From an uncultured Flavobacteriales bacterium (GTDB taxonomy: Bacteria; Bacteroidota; Bacteroidia; Flavobacteriales_D; Crocinitomicaceae): DNA of 25,315 nucleotides. Position numbers and translations under genes: made by a program. The notes beneath the pieces are model-generated. The model saw nothing but the letters and a program-made list of their open reading frames with translations. It did no database searches and was not told where the DNA came from. Of this stretch, positions 8,114 to 15,883 are shown piece by piece (the stretch's first letter is position 1; every line of letters starts with the position of its first letter). The stretch lies in the NCBI GenBank assembly GCA_903879765.1, contig CAIRMS010000317.1, positions 1-25,315 of the forward strand. Reading direction: 5' to 3'.

Positions 8114-9949
8114 TTAAAGCTCATCTGAATCAACATCAATGTTCGCATCACCTCTCAAAGAGCGAATGCGAGCTCTTGCCTCAGTTGAGAATAAACTTCC
8201 TTTAAAATCGATTATTAAGCGCTTGTAATATTCAAGCGCTTTTTCTTTGTTCTGAAATTGATATTCCTCTATTTCAGCTAAACGAAAAAGGGCGTCATCA
8301 CCAAGGATGTCGTCTGAATGAAATTTCAACACATCGCTATAATAGTCTACGGCCGCTGTCCATTTTCCTTGATCTTCCATCGCTTTTCCTTTACGAAACA
8401 AAATTTCGTCTGCTAAAGCATGCATAGGGAAAGTAATTTGAATACTATCGAATAATACGAATGCAGAATCATACCGGTGCTGTTCAATGAGTCTTTCAGC
8501 TGTAGCGAACCAAAGCATTGCTTGATAATTACTATCCAAACCATAATTGTCCGTAATCATAACCGATAGCTGCAATGCATCATTAGCAATCATTTTGGAC
8601 GTTGATTCTTTCAAGACATTTAATTGACCCTGAGCAAAATCAAATTCACCATCAAAATAAAAAACACGTGCATTTTTATATTTTGCTTCGTTTCCAATTT
8701 GTTCGAACTTGAAATCATTATCCACTTGCATATATAGCAGGGACGCTTCCCAAATATCTCCGCCCATCACTTGTACATCTGCTAATTTCATTTTAACCTG
8801 TGCACGTTGCATATCGGTTAAGCCAGGAGTAGCTAATAAATTCGTCAACAATTCAATGGATTCCGAAATCTGATTGGCATAAAACGCCTTAATATGAGAA
8901 AGCTCTAAAATGATCTGAAACGTAAATTTAGACTTCCCTAATCGTGTTAATGCGTCCGTGTAATCTTGAATCGTCGCTTGAATCTCTGCAGATGAGTAAG
9001 CGCGGTTGGTCGTGATTTCAATAAAACGCGTGTTCAATAATGATTTTTGTGCTTCAAAATAAAGTGATTGACTTGAGCCAAGAGCAATAATATAATCAAA
9101 GCATTTTCGTGCGATATCATATGATTTATTCTCAACGCAGACCAATCCTAGCTCCATTACGCGCGAACCATCTCCTTGGACCCGTTTATCCAATGCCTGA
9201 GCCTGAATAAATGCCCCGTTGAAGTTTTGATTTTGTATAAATAGCCAAATCAACATTTCAGAATAGATTAACGGCGCGTTTGCTTTTTGTGTCTTGGCAA
9301 TTAACAATTCTTTCAATGCTATGAAATCAGGCGAATCACTTTGTGATAAATTAACGCGACTATTTATGGCTATTTGAATGGACTCTTTCATGTTTGGTTG
9401 AAGCTCGAGGTATTCAATATACTCTCTCATCATTTCAGGTTTGTTTCCCATCAATGAATAATAATCGGCATACTGAAAATTAAAAGGGTAACTCGGCGCC
9501 AATTTTCTTCCTTTATCCAAACATGCTTTTGCTAATTCAAACTTGCCTCTTGCGACAAACGCTTGGTAAATTTGTATCGTTAAGCCGGGATTGCTATTTA
9601 CTTCCTCTAATATTTCTTCAAAAATTTTCCGCGATTTAGTCAACTCATCAATTTCCTCATAAAATTGAGCAAAGGTTACCCTTAAATCTAAGTCCCCTTT
9701 GTTTAATGCTACTTGTTTTTTTAAAATCTTTTCTGCTGTTTTAACGTCTTTAATTTCCATTAAACACTCATAATAGCGCGTGAAAATTACTTTGGATGGA
9801 TCATTTGCATAAATCTTTTCGTAATAGATTGTCGCTTTTTCAAAATCCCCATTCGTATAATAATATTGTGCCAACTGAATATCCGTCTCTGTCTGACCAA
9901 ATGTAGTAGCAGACAAAAAAAGAAAGAAAAATAAAACGAAGTTATTCAT
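8114..9949 (-). CDS. exported TPR-repeat protein
   Basis: This is a 611-residue protein with an N-terminal signal peptide (residues 1-18, rich in Phe and Leu, ending FGQ). The rest is helical repeats of tetratricopeptide type. Clear units are near residues 23-56 (AQYYYTNGDFEKATIYYEKI), at ~128-160, and near the C-terminus at ~490-595, where GDDALFRLAEIEEYQF and KALEYYKRLIIDFKGS resemble the BamD/YbgF type of periplasmic TPR. The C-terminal tail is acidic (NIDVDSDEL). It is probably a periplasmic scaffold for protein-protein contacts; the partners are unknown. Its ATG overlaps the stop codon of the upstream lipoprotein gene as TAATG, so it is the last cistron of the rpoN operon. Confidence 0.85.
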   Translation of the reverse strand: MNNFVLFFFLFLSATTFGQTETDIQLAQYYYTNGDFEKATIYYEKIYANDPSKVIFTRYYECLMEIKDVKTAEKILKKQVALNKGDLDLRVTFAQFYEEIDELTKSRKIFEEILEEVNSNPGLTIQIYQAFVARGKFELAKACLDKGRKLAPSYPFNFQYADYYSLMGNKPEMMREYIEYLELQPNMKESIQIAINSRVNLSQSDSPDFIALKELLIAKTQKANAPLIYSEMLIWLFIQNQNFNGAFIQAQALDKRVQGDGSRVMELGLVCVENKSYDIARKCFDYIIALGSSQSLYFEAQKSLLNTRFIEITTNRAYSSAEIQATIQDYTDALTRLGKSKFTFQIILELSHIKAFYANQISESIELLTNLLATPGLTDMQRAQVKMKLADVQVMGGDIWEASLLYMQVDNDFKFEQIGNEAKYKNARVFYFDGEFDFAQGQLNVLKESTSKMIANDALQLSVMITDNYGLDSNYQAMLWFATAERLIEQHRYDSAFVLFDSIQITFPMHALADEILFRKGKAMEDQGKWTAAVDYYSDVLKFHSDDILGDDALFRLAEIEEYQFQNKEKALEYYKRLIIDFKGSLFSTEARARIRSLRGDANIDVDSDEL

Positions 9950-10506
9950 TAGTGATTTAGGTTGTGTTGTCTTAATAAATCAAGGGATAATTGATTTAAT
10001 TCGGAATGCAATTCACGATACGTTTTAACGATTTCCTTCTTGAGTCGAAGGTATTCTTTAACGAGTACTTCTATTTGATTTATTTTGTTTTTTTCAAAAA
10101 GGATGTAAGATTCATATTTATCCCTACTTCCAGAACCACTTTCAATATCCGTTTTTAAAGCCTTCAACGTTTTTTGCTCTTCACGAATCGCATTCTTTAA
10201 TTGACTGTTTTGTTTTCCGAGAGGCTTAAGGTTTCTTCTCATGATTTTATAGGCATCCATTTTTTTACCTAAAACCAGGTTAATTGTATCCAAAACTAAA
10301 TACGTTTTAATGCGTATTTCAACAGCATTCGTTGCGATTTTGAGCGCAGTAAGTGTGTCGATTTCATTTTTTGCTCTCGTTTTTTCTAAGCCGGATAAAC
10401 GCTGCTCCAACTTAGAAATACGTTGTAATTGCTCGTCCTTCTTTAAGTCAGCGCATGAAAACAAAAGAACACAACAGGAAAGGAAAAGAAAAATGGATTG
10501 TTTCAT
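9949..10506 (-). CDS. coiled-coil lipoprotein, unidentified
   Basis: I start this gene at the ATG at 10506 because it begins a clean lipoprotein signal, MKQSIFLFLSCCVLLFSC, with the lipidated Cys at residue 18. That ATG forms an ATGA overlap with the stop of the upstream gene. A longer frame to 10563 would add 19 residues that bury the signal. The mature protein is ~168 residues, highly charged and almost entirely helical. Heptad-like stretches lie at about 22-48 (LQRISKLEQRLSGLEK) and in the C-terminal half (NQIEVLVKEYLRLKKEIVKTY). It is expected to be membrane-anchored on the periplasmic side. I do not recognise a family. Its place between a membrane protein and an exported TPR protein suggests an envelope role. 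Confidence 0.8.
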   Translation of the reverse strand: MKQSIFLFLSCCVLLFSCADLKKDEQLQRISKLEQRLSGLEKTRAKNEIDTLTALKIATNAVEIRIKTYLVLDTINLVLGKKMDAYKIMRRNLKPLGKQNSQLKNAIREEQKTLKALKTDIESGSGSRDKYESYILFEKNKINQIEVLVKEYLRLKKEIVKTYRELHSELNQLSLDLLRQHNLNH

Positions 10507-11159
10507 ATACCTTGAAAGTAAAAATAATGAGTGACAAATGTAATGATTAGGGCTAACGTCCATCCTGTGTAAACCTCTACTGGACGATGTTTATTTAAAT
10601 ATAAACGTGCTGCAATCGTTAAACCAGAAATGATTATGGCAGTGGGTAGGATCCAAAAGGCAAATGATTGCTGTTGTAAAAAAAATGCAAATAATGATCC
10701 GACTAAAATTCCAGCTCCACCAGCATGCAAAGAAATTTTTATCCACCTATTAATTCCCATAAACACAGTAGTGACAAAGAAACCAGACAATGGAAGTGCA
10801 TAAAAGGCAATCGGAAGTGCTGATTTAGGTGCTTTCACGAAAAACAATAAAAACAAGACGAGCGAGTATGCCATCATGACCAAAAGAGGAATATTACGCT
10901 CCCGTTGATTTTCAATGTCGATCGTGCTGATTACTTTCTTTTGATGAAGTGCGAGAAAGGACAATCCTGGTGCAACAGCACTAAATAAGAAAAAAAGAAG
11001 GATTAACCTTAGCTTTATATCTGGCTGAATAAAATATAATGATGGCTGTGTTAAGTCCTTCGGAATAGAAGGAATATACATTGTCAATAACAGACCATAT
11101 GTAGGCATGAACAAGGGTAGAAATACCCAAGAGATTAAATGAGATAGTTTTCCTTTCAT
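10503..11159 (-). CDS. PAP2-like multi-pass membrane protein with degenerate motifs
   Basis: This is a 218-residue, strongly hydrophobic protein with about six membrane segments (near 8-28, 50-70, 92-108, 115-135, 148-175 and 200-215). Remnants of the three phosphatidic-acid-phosphatase type 2 motifs appear in order: NQRERNIP at 84-91 for the first, SLHA at 143-146 for the PSGH motif, and ARLYLNKHRPVE at 184-195 for SRx5Hx3D. In the last, Arg185 and His191 are kept but Ser is Ala and Asp is Glu. The family would dephosphorylate lipid phosphates such as undecaprenyl pyrophosphate; activity here is uncertain. ATGA overlaps couple it to rpoN upstream and to the lipoprotein gene downstream. Confidence 0.65.
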   Translation of the reverse strand: MKGKLSHLISWVFLPLFMPTYGLLLTMYIPSIPKDLTQPSLYFIQPDIKLRLILLFFLFSAVAPGLSFLALHQKKVISTIDIENQRERNIPLLVMMAYSLVLFLLFFVKAPKSALPIAFYALPLSGFFVTTVFMGINRWIKISLHAGGAGILVGSLFAFFLQQQSFAFWILPTAIIISGLTIAARLYLNKHRPVEVYTGWTLALIITFVTHYFYFQGI

Positions 11160-12598
11160 AGTTCTTTTCGCATTCTAGCAACTGGAATATTCAATTGCTC
11201 TCTGTATTTAGCAACTGTTCTTCGAGCAATATTATAACCTTTTTCATTCAATAAATCCATCAATTTCTCATCGGTTAATGGATTGTGTTTGTCCTCAGCT
11301 TCGATGGCGTCAGATAAAATCTTTTTCACTTCACGCGTAGATACTTCCTCTCCACTGTCGGTTGATAATGATTCAGAGAAAAAGTACTTCAGGGGAAAAA
11401 TCCCATAATTTGTTTGAACGAATTTAGAATTCGCAACTCTTGAAATGGTTGAAATATCCAAGCCTATCACATCCGCGATATCTTTAAGAATCATCGGGCG
11501 AAGTTTGGTTTCATCACCAGACAAAAAATACGCTTCTTGGTAATCCATTATTGCGCCCATTGTCAATAATAATGTTTGTTGACGTTGTTTAATCGCATCA
11601 ATAAACCATTTTGCCCCGTCTAACTTCTGTCGAACGAATGACAACGCGTCTTTATCCGACTTAGATGATTTTGCTCCTTCCGCATAGGAGCGAAGCATTG
11701 TTTCGTATTCTCTACTCACTTTTAATTCAGGAGCATTTCTACCGTTTAATCCAAGCTCTAATCGGCCCTCGCTTTCAAATAAGGTAAAATCAGGAATAAT
11801 CTGCTGATAGTTTTTAGCGGATTCACGCATCGAACCACCAGGCTTCGGATTTAATTTTAAAATTTCATCGATTGCATCCTTCAAATCGTGGTCGTCGATT
11901 TCAAGTTTTTTTGCAATTTTTTCGTAATGTTTTTTTGTGAATTCTTCAAAGTGATTTTCAAGGATTTTTTTCGCTGTGTACCTAGAAATATCCCCGTCTT
12001 GTTTTCGTTTGATTTGAATCAAAAGACACTCTTGTAAATTGCGCGCGCCAACTCCGGCAGGATCAAGTTCCTGAACCAAATATAAAATATCAAGCACATC
12101 TTTTTCGCTTACATCTACATTCATCGAAAAAGCCAAATCATCTACAATAGCATCGATGCTTCTGTTAAGATAACCCGATTCATCAAGGTTTCCAATGATG
12201 ACATCAGCAATAACAAATTGTGAATCTTCCAAGTACAACAAATGCAATTGCTCAGTTAGTTTTTCCTGAAAAGACTGTTCGCCAGATAATGGTATCACTC
12301 GCTCCTCATCGTCTTTGGAATGATTGTTTACCTGTGTTTTATAGTCTGCTGAATCATCATCAAGATAATCCGATAAGTCAAACTCTTCTTCCCCGTCTGG
12401 ATCATCAAACTCCTCTTCTTGTTCAAATTCATCCTCAAAGTCATCGGCACCTTCTTCCAACGCTGGATTTTCTTCCAACTCCTGTTTGATGCGCTGATCT
12501 AATTCCATGGTTGGAACCTGAAGCAATTTCATCAACTGGATTTGTTGAGGAGAAAGCCGCTGTTCCAGTTTTTGTGCAAGGTGTTGTCTTAGCGCCAT
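11156..12598 (-). CDS. rpoN: RNA polymerase sigma-54 factor
   Basis: RpoN directs RNA polymerase to -24/-12 promoters and needs an ATP-driven activator to open them. The protein is 480 residues, the normal length. Region I is the glutamine- and leucine-rich N-terminus (about 1-45, with QQIQLMKLLQ). Region II is very acidic (about 46-90). The core-binding domain follows, with DPAGVGARNLQECLLIQ in the middle, then an HTH region (ISTISRVANSK). The RpoN box ARRTVAKYRE is at 458-467. No sigma-54 activator is encoded in the window. The gene follows the Omp28-like gene with a 21-base gap and overlaps the PAP2-like gene by four bases, so sigma-54 is made from an envelope-protein transcript. Confidence 0.97.
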   Translation of the reverse strand: MALRQHLAQKLEQRLSPQQIQLMKLLQVPTMELDQRIKQELEENPALEEGADDFEDEFEQEEEFDDPDGEEEFDLSDYLDDDSADYKTQVNNHSKDDEERVIPLSGEQSFQEKLTEQLHLLYLEDSQFVIADVIIGNLDESGYLNRSIDAIVDDLAFSMNVDVSEKDVLDILYLVQELDPAGVGARNLQECLLIQIKRKQDGDISRYTAKKILENHFEEFTKKHYEKIAKKLEIDDHDLKDAIDEILKLNPKPGGSMRESAKNYQQIIPDFTLFESEGRLELGLNGRNAPELKVSREYETMLRSYAEGAKSSKSDKDALSFVRQKLDGAKWFIDAIKQRQQTLLLTMGAIMDYQEAYFLSGDETKLRPMILKDIADVIGLDISTISRVANSKFVQTNYGIFPLKYFFSESLSTDSGEEVSTREVKKILSDAIEAEDKHNPLTDEKLMDLLNEKGYNIARRTVAKYREQLNIPVARMRKEL

Positions 12599-12619
12599 TG
12601 GAATTTCGAAAAATACGAA

Positions 12620-13561
12620 TTAAGGAATAATGTTCTGACGAATCACTTGGTATATCTCCCAAGTACTGCGGTCGTAAACGTAAATTAATACATGCATATT
12701 ATCCGCATTATAGTTGTCGTCTAATTGATCTGGAACGACAAAACTGTAGTTCACATAGTATTTCCCGTTTTGAATGTCATTTGGTCCTAACACCCTTCCG
12801 AAAGCTTGTCCATTTAGGTTTCCTCGGTGAATATCGCGGTGAATGTAACTGGTATTGTGTGAATTATCACTCATTTTTTGGTCACCAACCAAAGAATCCT
12901 CTAATACGTAAGCAACGATTCCTAACTCATTCGTTAATTGTTGATCTAATTTTTCCACTTCAACGTGAAGGAAAGCACCATGCGTTTGAGGATAATAATT
13001 CAAAGCTGACTGCATATTCACCTTTAACGTGTTTTCAGCAAGCATTGTGTTTACCATGCTCGTCCATGCATTCGGACTTTGGAAAATATTTCCTCCTGAA
13101 AGAAAACGATTGATCGTTCCGCGGGGATTCCCACTAAATCCTCCATCATTTGTTCCAAAATAAGTTCCTATTTCGACAACTTGTGGATTGGTAAAATCTA
13201 TTGGATATTCCGGTGCGCTTACTGTTTGGAAATCTCCAATTCCAAGTGGTCCAACATGCATCGAAGAAACAAATACCCTTCCCTCGTGGGTTAATTCTAG
13301 TTGATGCGCTAAATCTGCTGCCGCCGGACAAAAAATACATTTGTGTCCTGTATAATCTTCAATTAGAATATTTCGGTCAATGTTCGTGTTTGCGTTAAAC
13401 GTTGGCCATTCATTCGCAACGTAATCAGCCCAATTGCCAGGATAAAGCGTGGTGTCAAGTTCTAAGGTTACTTGTGGCGGATATGGGTTTGTAATGCGGT
13501 CGCAAGAAGTATAAAGATACATGGACCAGGCAAGAAGAAACAGAAGAGAAAACTTTTTCAT
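12620..13561 (-). CDS. Omp28-like lipoprotein with CxxC thioredoxin-type motif
   Basis: This is a 313-residue predicted lipoprotein: a short hydrophobic signal ends in LYTSC with the lipid-carrying Cys at residue 20. The family is Omp28-related, named from a Porphyromonas outer-membrane protein. It contains EDYTGHKCIFCPAA at 68-81, where Cys75 and Cys78 sit in a thioredoxin-like CxxC position, and GNPRGTINRF at 145-154, which occupies the place of the cis-proline loop. A beta-rich C-terminal part follows. It is probably anchored in the outer membrane. It is separated by one base from the DUF6029 gene upstream and by 21 bases from rpoN downstream. Whether it is an oxidoreductase or only a fold relative is open. 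Confidence 0.82.
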   Translation of the reverse strand: MKKFSLLFLLAWSMYLYTSCDRITNPYPPQVTLELDTTLYPGNWADYVANEWPTFNANTNIDRNILIEDYTGHKCIFCPAAADLAHQLELTHEGRVFVSSMHVGPLGIGDFQTVSAPEYPIDFTNPQVVEIGTYFGTNDGGFSGNPRGTINRFLSGGNIFQSPNAWTSMVNTMLAENTLKVNMQSALNYYPQTHGAFLHVEVEKLDQQLTNELGIVAYVLEDSLVGDQKMSDNSHNTSYIHRDIHRGNLNGQAFGRVLGPNDIQNGKYYVNYSFVVPDQLDDNYNADNMHVLIYVYDRSTWEIYQVIRQNIIP

Positions 13562-13562
13562 A

Positions 13563-15227
13563 CTAAAAACTTTGAGTAAAGCTAAGCGTTAAACCATTGG
13601 AAGCTGGCACGAATCGACATACTCCACCTACACAAAATAATCCAGCTCGTTGACGACCATAGGAAACGGTGAAACGAGTGGCATCACGGATATATCCGCA
13701 GGTTAAAATTGGATAATTCACACGTTTTTCTACGTCAGGATTACCATAATTATATTGATTCATAAAACTGAAAAACCAACTAGGTGATATCGAATACTCT
13801 ACTAATAATGTTGCCCAATTTCCCTTATCCTTTATCGCACCTGCTTCCTTTTGAACAAACAAACCTTGGATTTCTGTGCGAAGGGAATGTTTTGAATTGA
13901 ATTTATAGGCAAACTCTGTCACACCAATGTTTGCATGGATAATTCCTGAAGCATCGTTGGAAATTTTTACCACGTCGTTATTGATTTTTATTGAGTAATA
14001 ACTCAAGATCGCACTGAATTTTTTACTGAACTTTTTAGTGATGTTAAAGTTGATGTCTTGCCAATACATACTGTCACTCGCTTGAAACGGACGGCAAACA
14101 TAGGTCACACCAGTAGAATCCAAGGGATTAATACCATCTAAACTATGTCTTGGCTGATACGTTGTAGAGAAATTACCGCCTATTGTTGTTCCATACTTTC
14201 CTCCCAATTTTGTTCCTTTTTTAAACGTGTAAAGAACATCAGTTTGATACGCTACTTCTCCTAATGGTTGCGTCGCATATGGATACAAGGTCGCAACTAA
14301 GTTGTATGTATGTGTTTTGTTTAAAGACGGTAGGTAATTCACAAAAACATCTTGTAAGTCTTTTGTTCGGTCGGAACGGTAGCTCATGTTATCGACAGAT
14401 TTTCCAGAAACCAGAATCCCTAGTCCTTTTCGGGTATAACTAACATTGAAAACCGAAGCATGTCCATAATTGTAGATGTAATTATTGTCACTAGAAGGAT
14501 CCTGTTCTTTTTGAACATATTCTAAGTCACCATAAAAGTTTTTGTAGCGCAATTTTACGCGTCCTCCGTAAGTACCGACATTTTGCGGCAAAATCCAATC
14601 TGGATTATTATCCTCCTGATATTTGCTCACAAAAGAAGCGCCTAAAACGACATCCAAAGGAAATTCCTTCATTTTTTTCAAGCCTTCATTCAGGTGAAAT
14701 TCACCGTCTATTCCACGGACAATTCCGTCGCCGTGGATGATGTTTCCTCCCTGAAAGGAAAGACGTTGATAGCCATAAACCCCTTTGATAACGAGTCCCT
14801 TTGTTGGACGAACAATGATTCGCGCACCGTCCATCATATTATCATAACCTAATGCACGATCTTCATAGGCCCTGAAAGAAAGACCTGTTCCAAACTGCTC
14901 ATAAAAAGAGCCTAAAGTAACATCGACAAAATTATTTGAATATCCTATATATCGCATGCCTATTCCCGTTCCATCAAAGCGATTTGGGTATCCCTGAATT
15001 CTTGGTAAATAGGACTCTAACCTCATTCCTGCTTTGAAATTTCCTTGAGTATAGAAAACATTCATATAGGAATTTATCAGGCCTTTTTCTGCTGGTTGTT
15101 TTGCATCAATAATGGAATCTGCATTCAAATACTGAAATGTACTTTCAATGTTTCCTGTTAAAGAGCCTTGAGCACTACTCAAAAAAGTAAGTGACAAGGC
15201 AAATGTAGCGATTAGAAGTTTGTTCAT
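13563..15227 (-). CDS. DUF6029-type outer-membrane beta-barrel protein
   Basis: This is a 554-residue exported protein with a signal peptide (residues 1-19, ending SSAQ). The mature part is built of alternating aromatic and polar strands with turns, for example MRYIGYSNNFVDVTLGSFYE and LVEYSISPSWFFSFMNQYNY. It ends in LSFTQSF, a C-terminal aromatic residue typical of barrels inserted by the BAM machinery. I recognise the pattern and the gene order TlpA/this/Omp28 as that of the Bacteroidota family DUF6029; the function is not described as far as I know. Near the C-terminus there is an unusual cysteine pair in FCVGGVCRF. Spacing is five bases after the TlpA-like gene and one base before the Omp28-like gene. 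Confidence 0.78.
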   Translation of the reverse strand: MNKLLIATFALSLTFLSSAQGSLTGNIESTFQYLNADSIIDAKQPAEKGLINSYMNVFYTQGNFKAGMRLESYLPRIQGYPNRFDGTGIGMRYIGYSNNFVDVTLGSFYEQFGTGLSFRAYEDRALGYDNMMDGARIIVRPTKGLVIKGVYGYQRLSFQGGNIIHGDGIVRGIDGEFHLNEGLKKMKEFPLDVVLGASFVSKYQEDNNPDWILPQNVGTYGGRVKLRYKNFYGDLEYVQKEQDPSSDNNYIYNYGHASVFNVSYTRKGLGILVSGKSVDNMSYRSDRTKDLQDVFVNYLPSLNKTHTYNLVATLYPYATQPLGEVAYQTDVLYTFKKGTKLGGKYGTTIGGNFSTTYQPRHSLDGINPLDSTGVTYVCRPFQASDSMYWQDINFNITKKFSKKFSAILSYYSIKINNDVVKISNDASGIIHANIGVTEFAYKFNSKHSLRTEIQGLFVQKEAGAIKDKGNWATLLVEYSISPSWFFSFMNQYNYGNPDVEKRVNYPILTCGYIRDATRFTVSYGRQRAGLFCVGGVCRFVPASNGLTLSFTQSF

Positions 15228-15232
15228 TGGAT

Positions 15233-15748
15233 TTATTTTCCGCTTAGATGCAGTAATTCTTTGTACAATTTATCTTCATCTCCCGGTGCATAATTATTGT
15301 GTGAGTAAACAATGTTACCATCTTTATCCACTAAAAAAGTGTGCGGGACATTATTTACACCCATAGCGCGTTTAAAATCGCCATTCGGATCCATTAATAC
15401 CATATAGTCCCATGCTTTACCATTCACATAAACAGGAACTTGACTTTTTGTTTTTTCATCATCAATCGAAACAGCTACTAATGTTACGCCCGTTTCAGCT
15501 TGCCAATCTTCATAAAGCTCATGAATGGTGTTCAATTCCTTTTTACAAGGAGCACACCAAGTAGCCCAAAAACTAATAATTATTGGACCATTGGCACCAA
15601 TTGCGCTTGTATTAACGGATTTACCATTTATATCCTCCAAGTTTACAGATGGTAGTTGTTTTAGTTGGCTTTCAGTGGTGTGAGCGTCTTGCGAGAATGC
15701 TGAAATTCCTGCATAAAGTACGAAGGCAAGTGTAAAAAGTGTTTTCAT
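15233..15748 (-). CDS. TlpA/ResA-like exported thioredoxin
   Basis: This is a thiol-disulfide oxidoreductase of the AhpC/TSA-TlpA type, 171 residues from the chosen ATG at 15748. That start gives a proper signal peptide (MKTLFTLAFVLYAGISAFSQ); an upstream GTG at 15769 would only add seven residues in front of it. The active site is FWATWCAPCKKEL with Cys65 and Cys68, the cis-proline is Pro135 in NVPHTF, and the family insertion holding VSIDDE lies around 93-98. It should act in the periplasm. It is the first gene of the seven-gene minus-strand operon, with an exact TAnnTTTG element 46 bases upstream. Reduction of the Cys pairs of the DUF6029 or Omp28-like neighbours is a reasonable but untested idea. 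Confidence 0.92.
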   Translation of the reverse strand: MKTLFTLAFVLYAGISAFSQDAHTTESQLKQLPSVNLEDINGKSVNTSAIGANGPIIISFWATWCAPCKKELNTIHELYEDWQAETGVTLVAVSIDDEKTKSQVPVYVNGKAWDYMVLMDPNGDFKRAMGVNNVPHTFLVDKDGNIVYSHNNYAPGDEDKLYKELLHLSGK

Positions 15749-15794
15749 TGTTGTATCATTTTTTGGCACGACTAGTCAAAAACCTTGCCGAACT

Positions 15795-15802
15795 CAAAGG
15801 TA
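15795..15802 (-). promoter_or_regulatory. Bacteroidota -7 promoter element for the TlpA-to-TPR operon
   Basis: On the minus strand TACCTTTG is an exact TAnnTTTG match, 46 bases before the ATG at 15748. It is the only exact match on this strand in the 135-base divergent gap 15749-15883. The nearest minus-strand TTG upstream is 9 bases away, too close for a standard -33 element. Confidence 0.55.
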
Positions 15803-15837
15803 TAAAAAAACCAAGACCTGAAAAACTTTCCGCAATT

Positions 15838-15867
15838 TTGAAAATTAATGAATTTTCCGTATTTTTG
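15838..15867 (+). promoter_or_regulatory. complete Bacteroidota promoter (TTG-N19-TATTTTTG) for the small T9SS gene
   Basis: TTG at 15838-15840 and TATTTTTG at 15860-15867 are separated by 19 bases, matching the known Bacteroidota housekeeping promoter in both elements and spacing. The -7 element ends 16 bases before the ATG at 15884, so the leader is about a dozen bases. It is divergent from the TlpA operon promoter about 57 bases away. Confidence 0.8.
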
Positions 15868-15883
15868 AACAAACTGATACTCC

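Noticed and set aside
10507..10563. Longer start for the coiled-coil lipoprotein gene
   Set aside because: The ATG at 10506 begins a proper lipoprotein signal and forms an ATGA overlap with the upstream stop, matching the junction style of this operon.
15749..15769. Longer start (GTG at 15769) for the TlpA-like gene
   Set aside because: It would place seven polar residues before a clean signal peptide that begins at the ATG at 15748.
15763..15790. TTGGCACG resembling the -24 half of a sigma-54 promoter
   Set aside because: No GC or TTGC element occurs at the required 10-base spacing after the GG, so the -12 half is missing.
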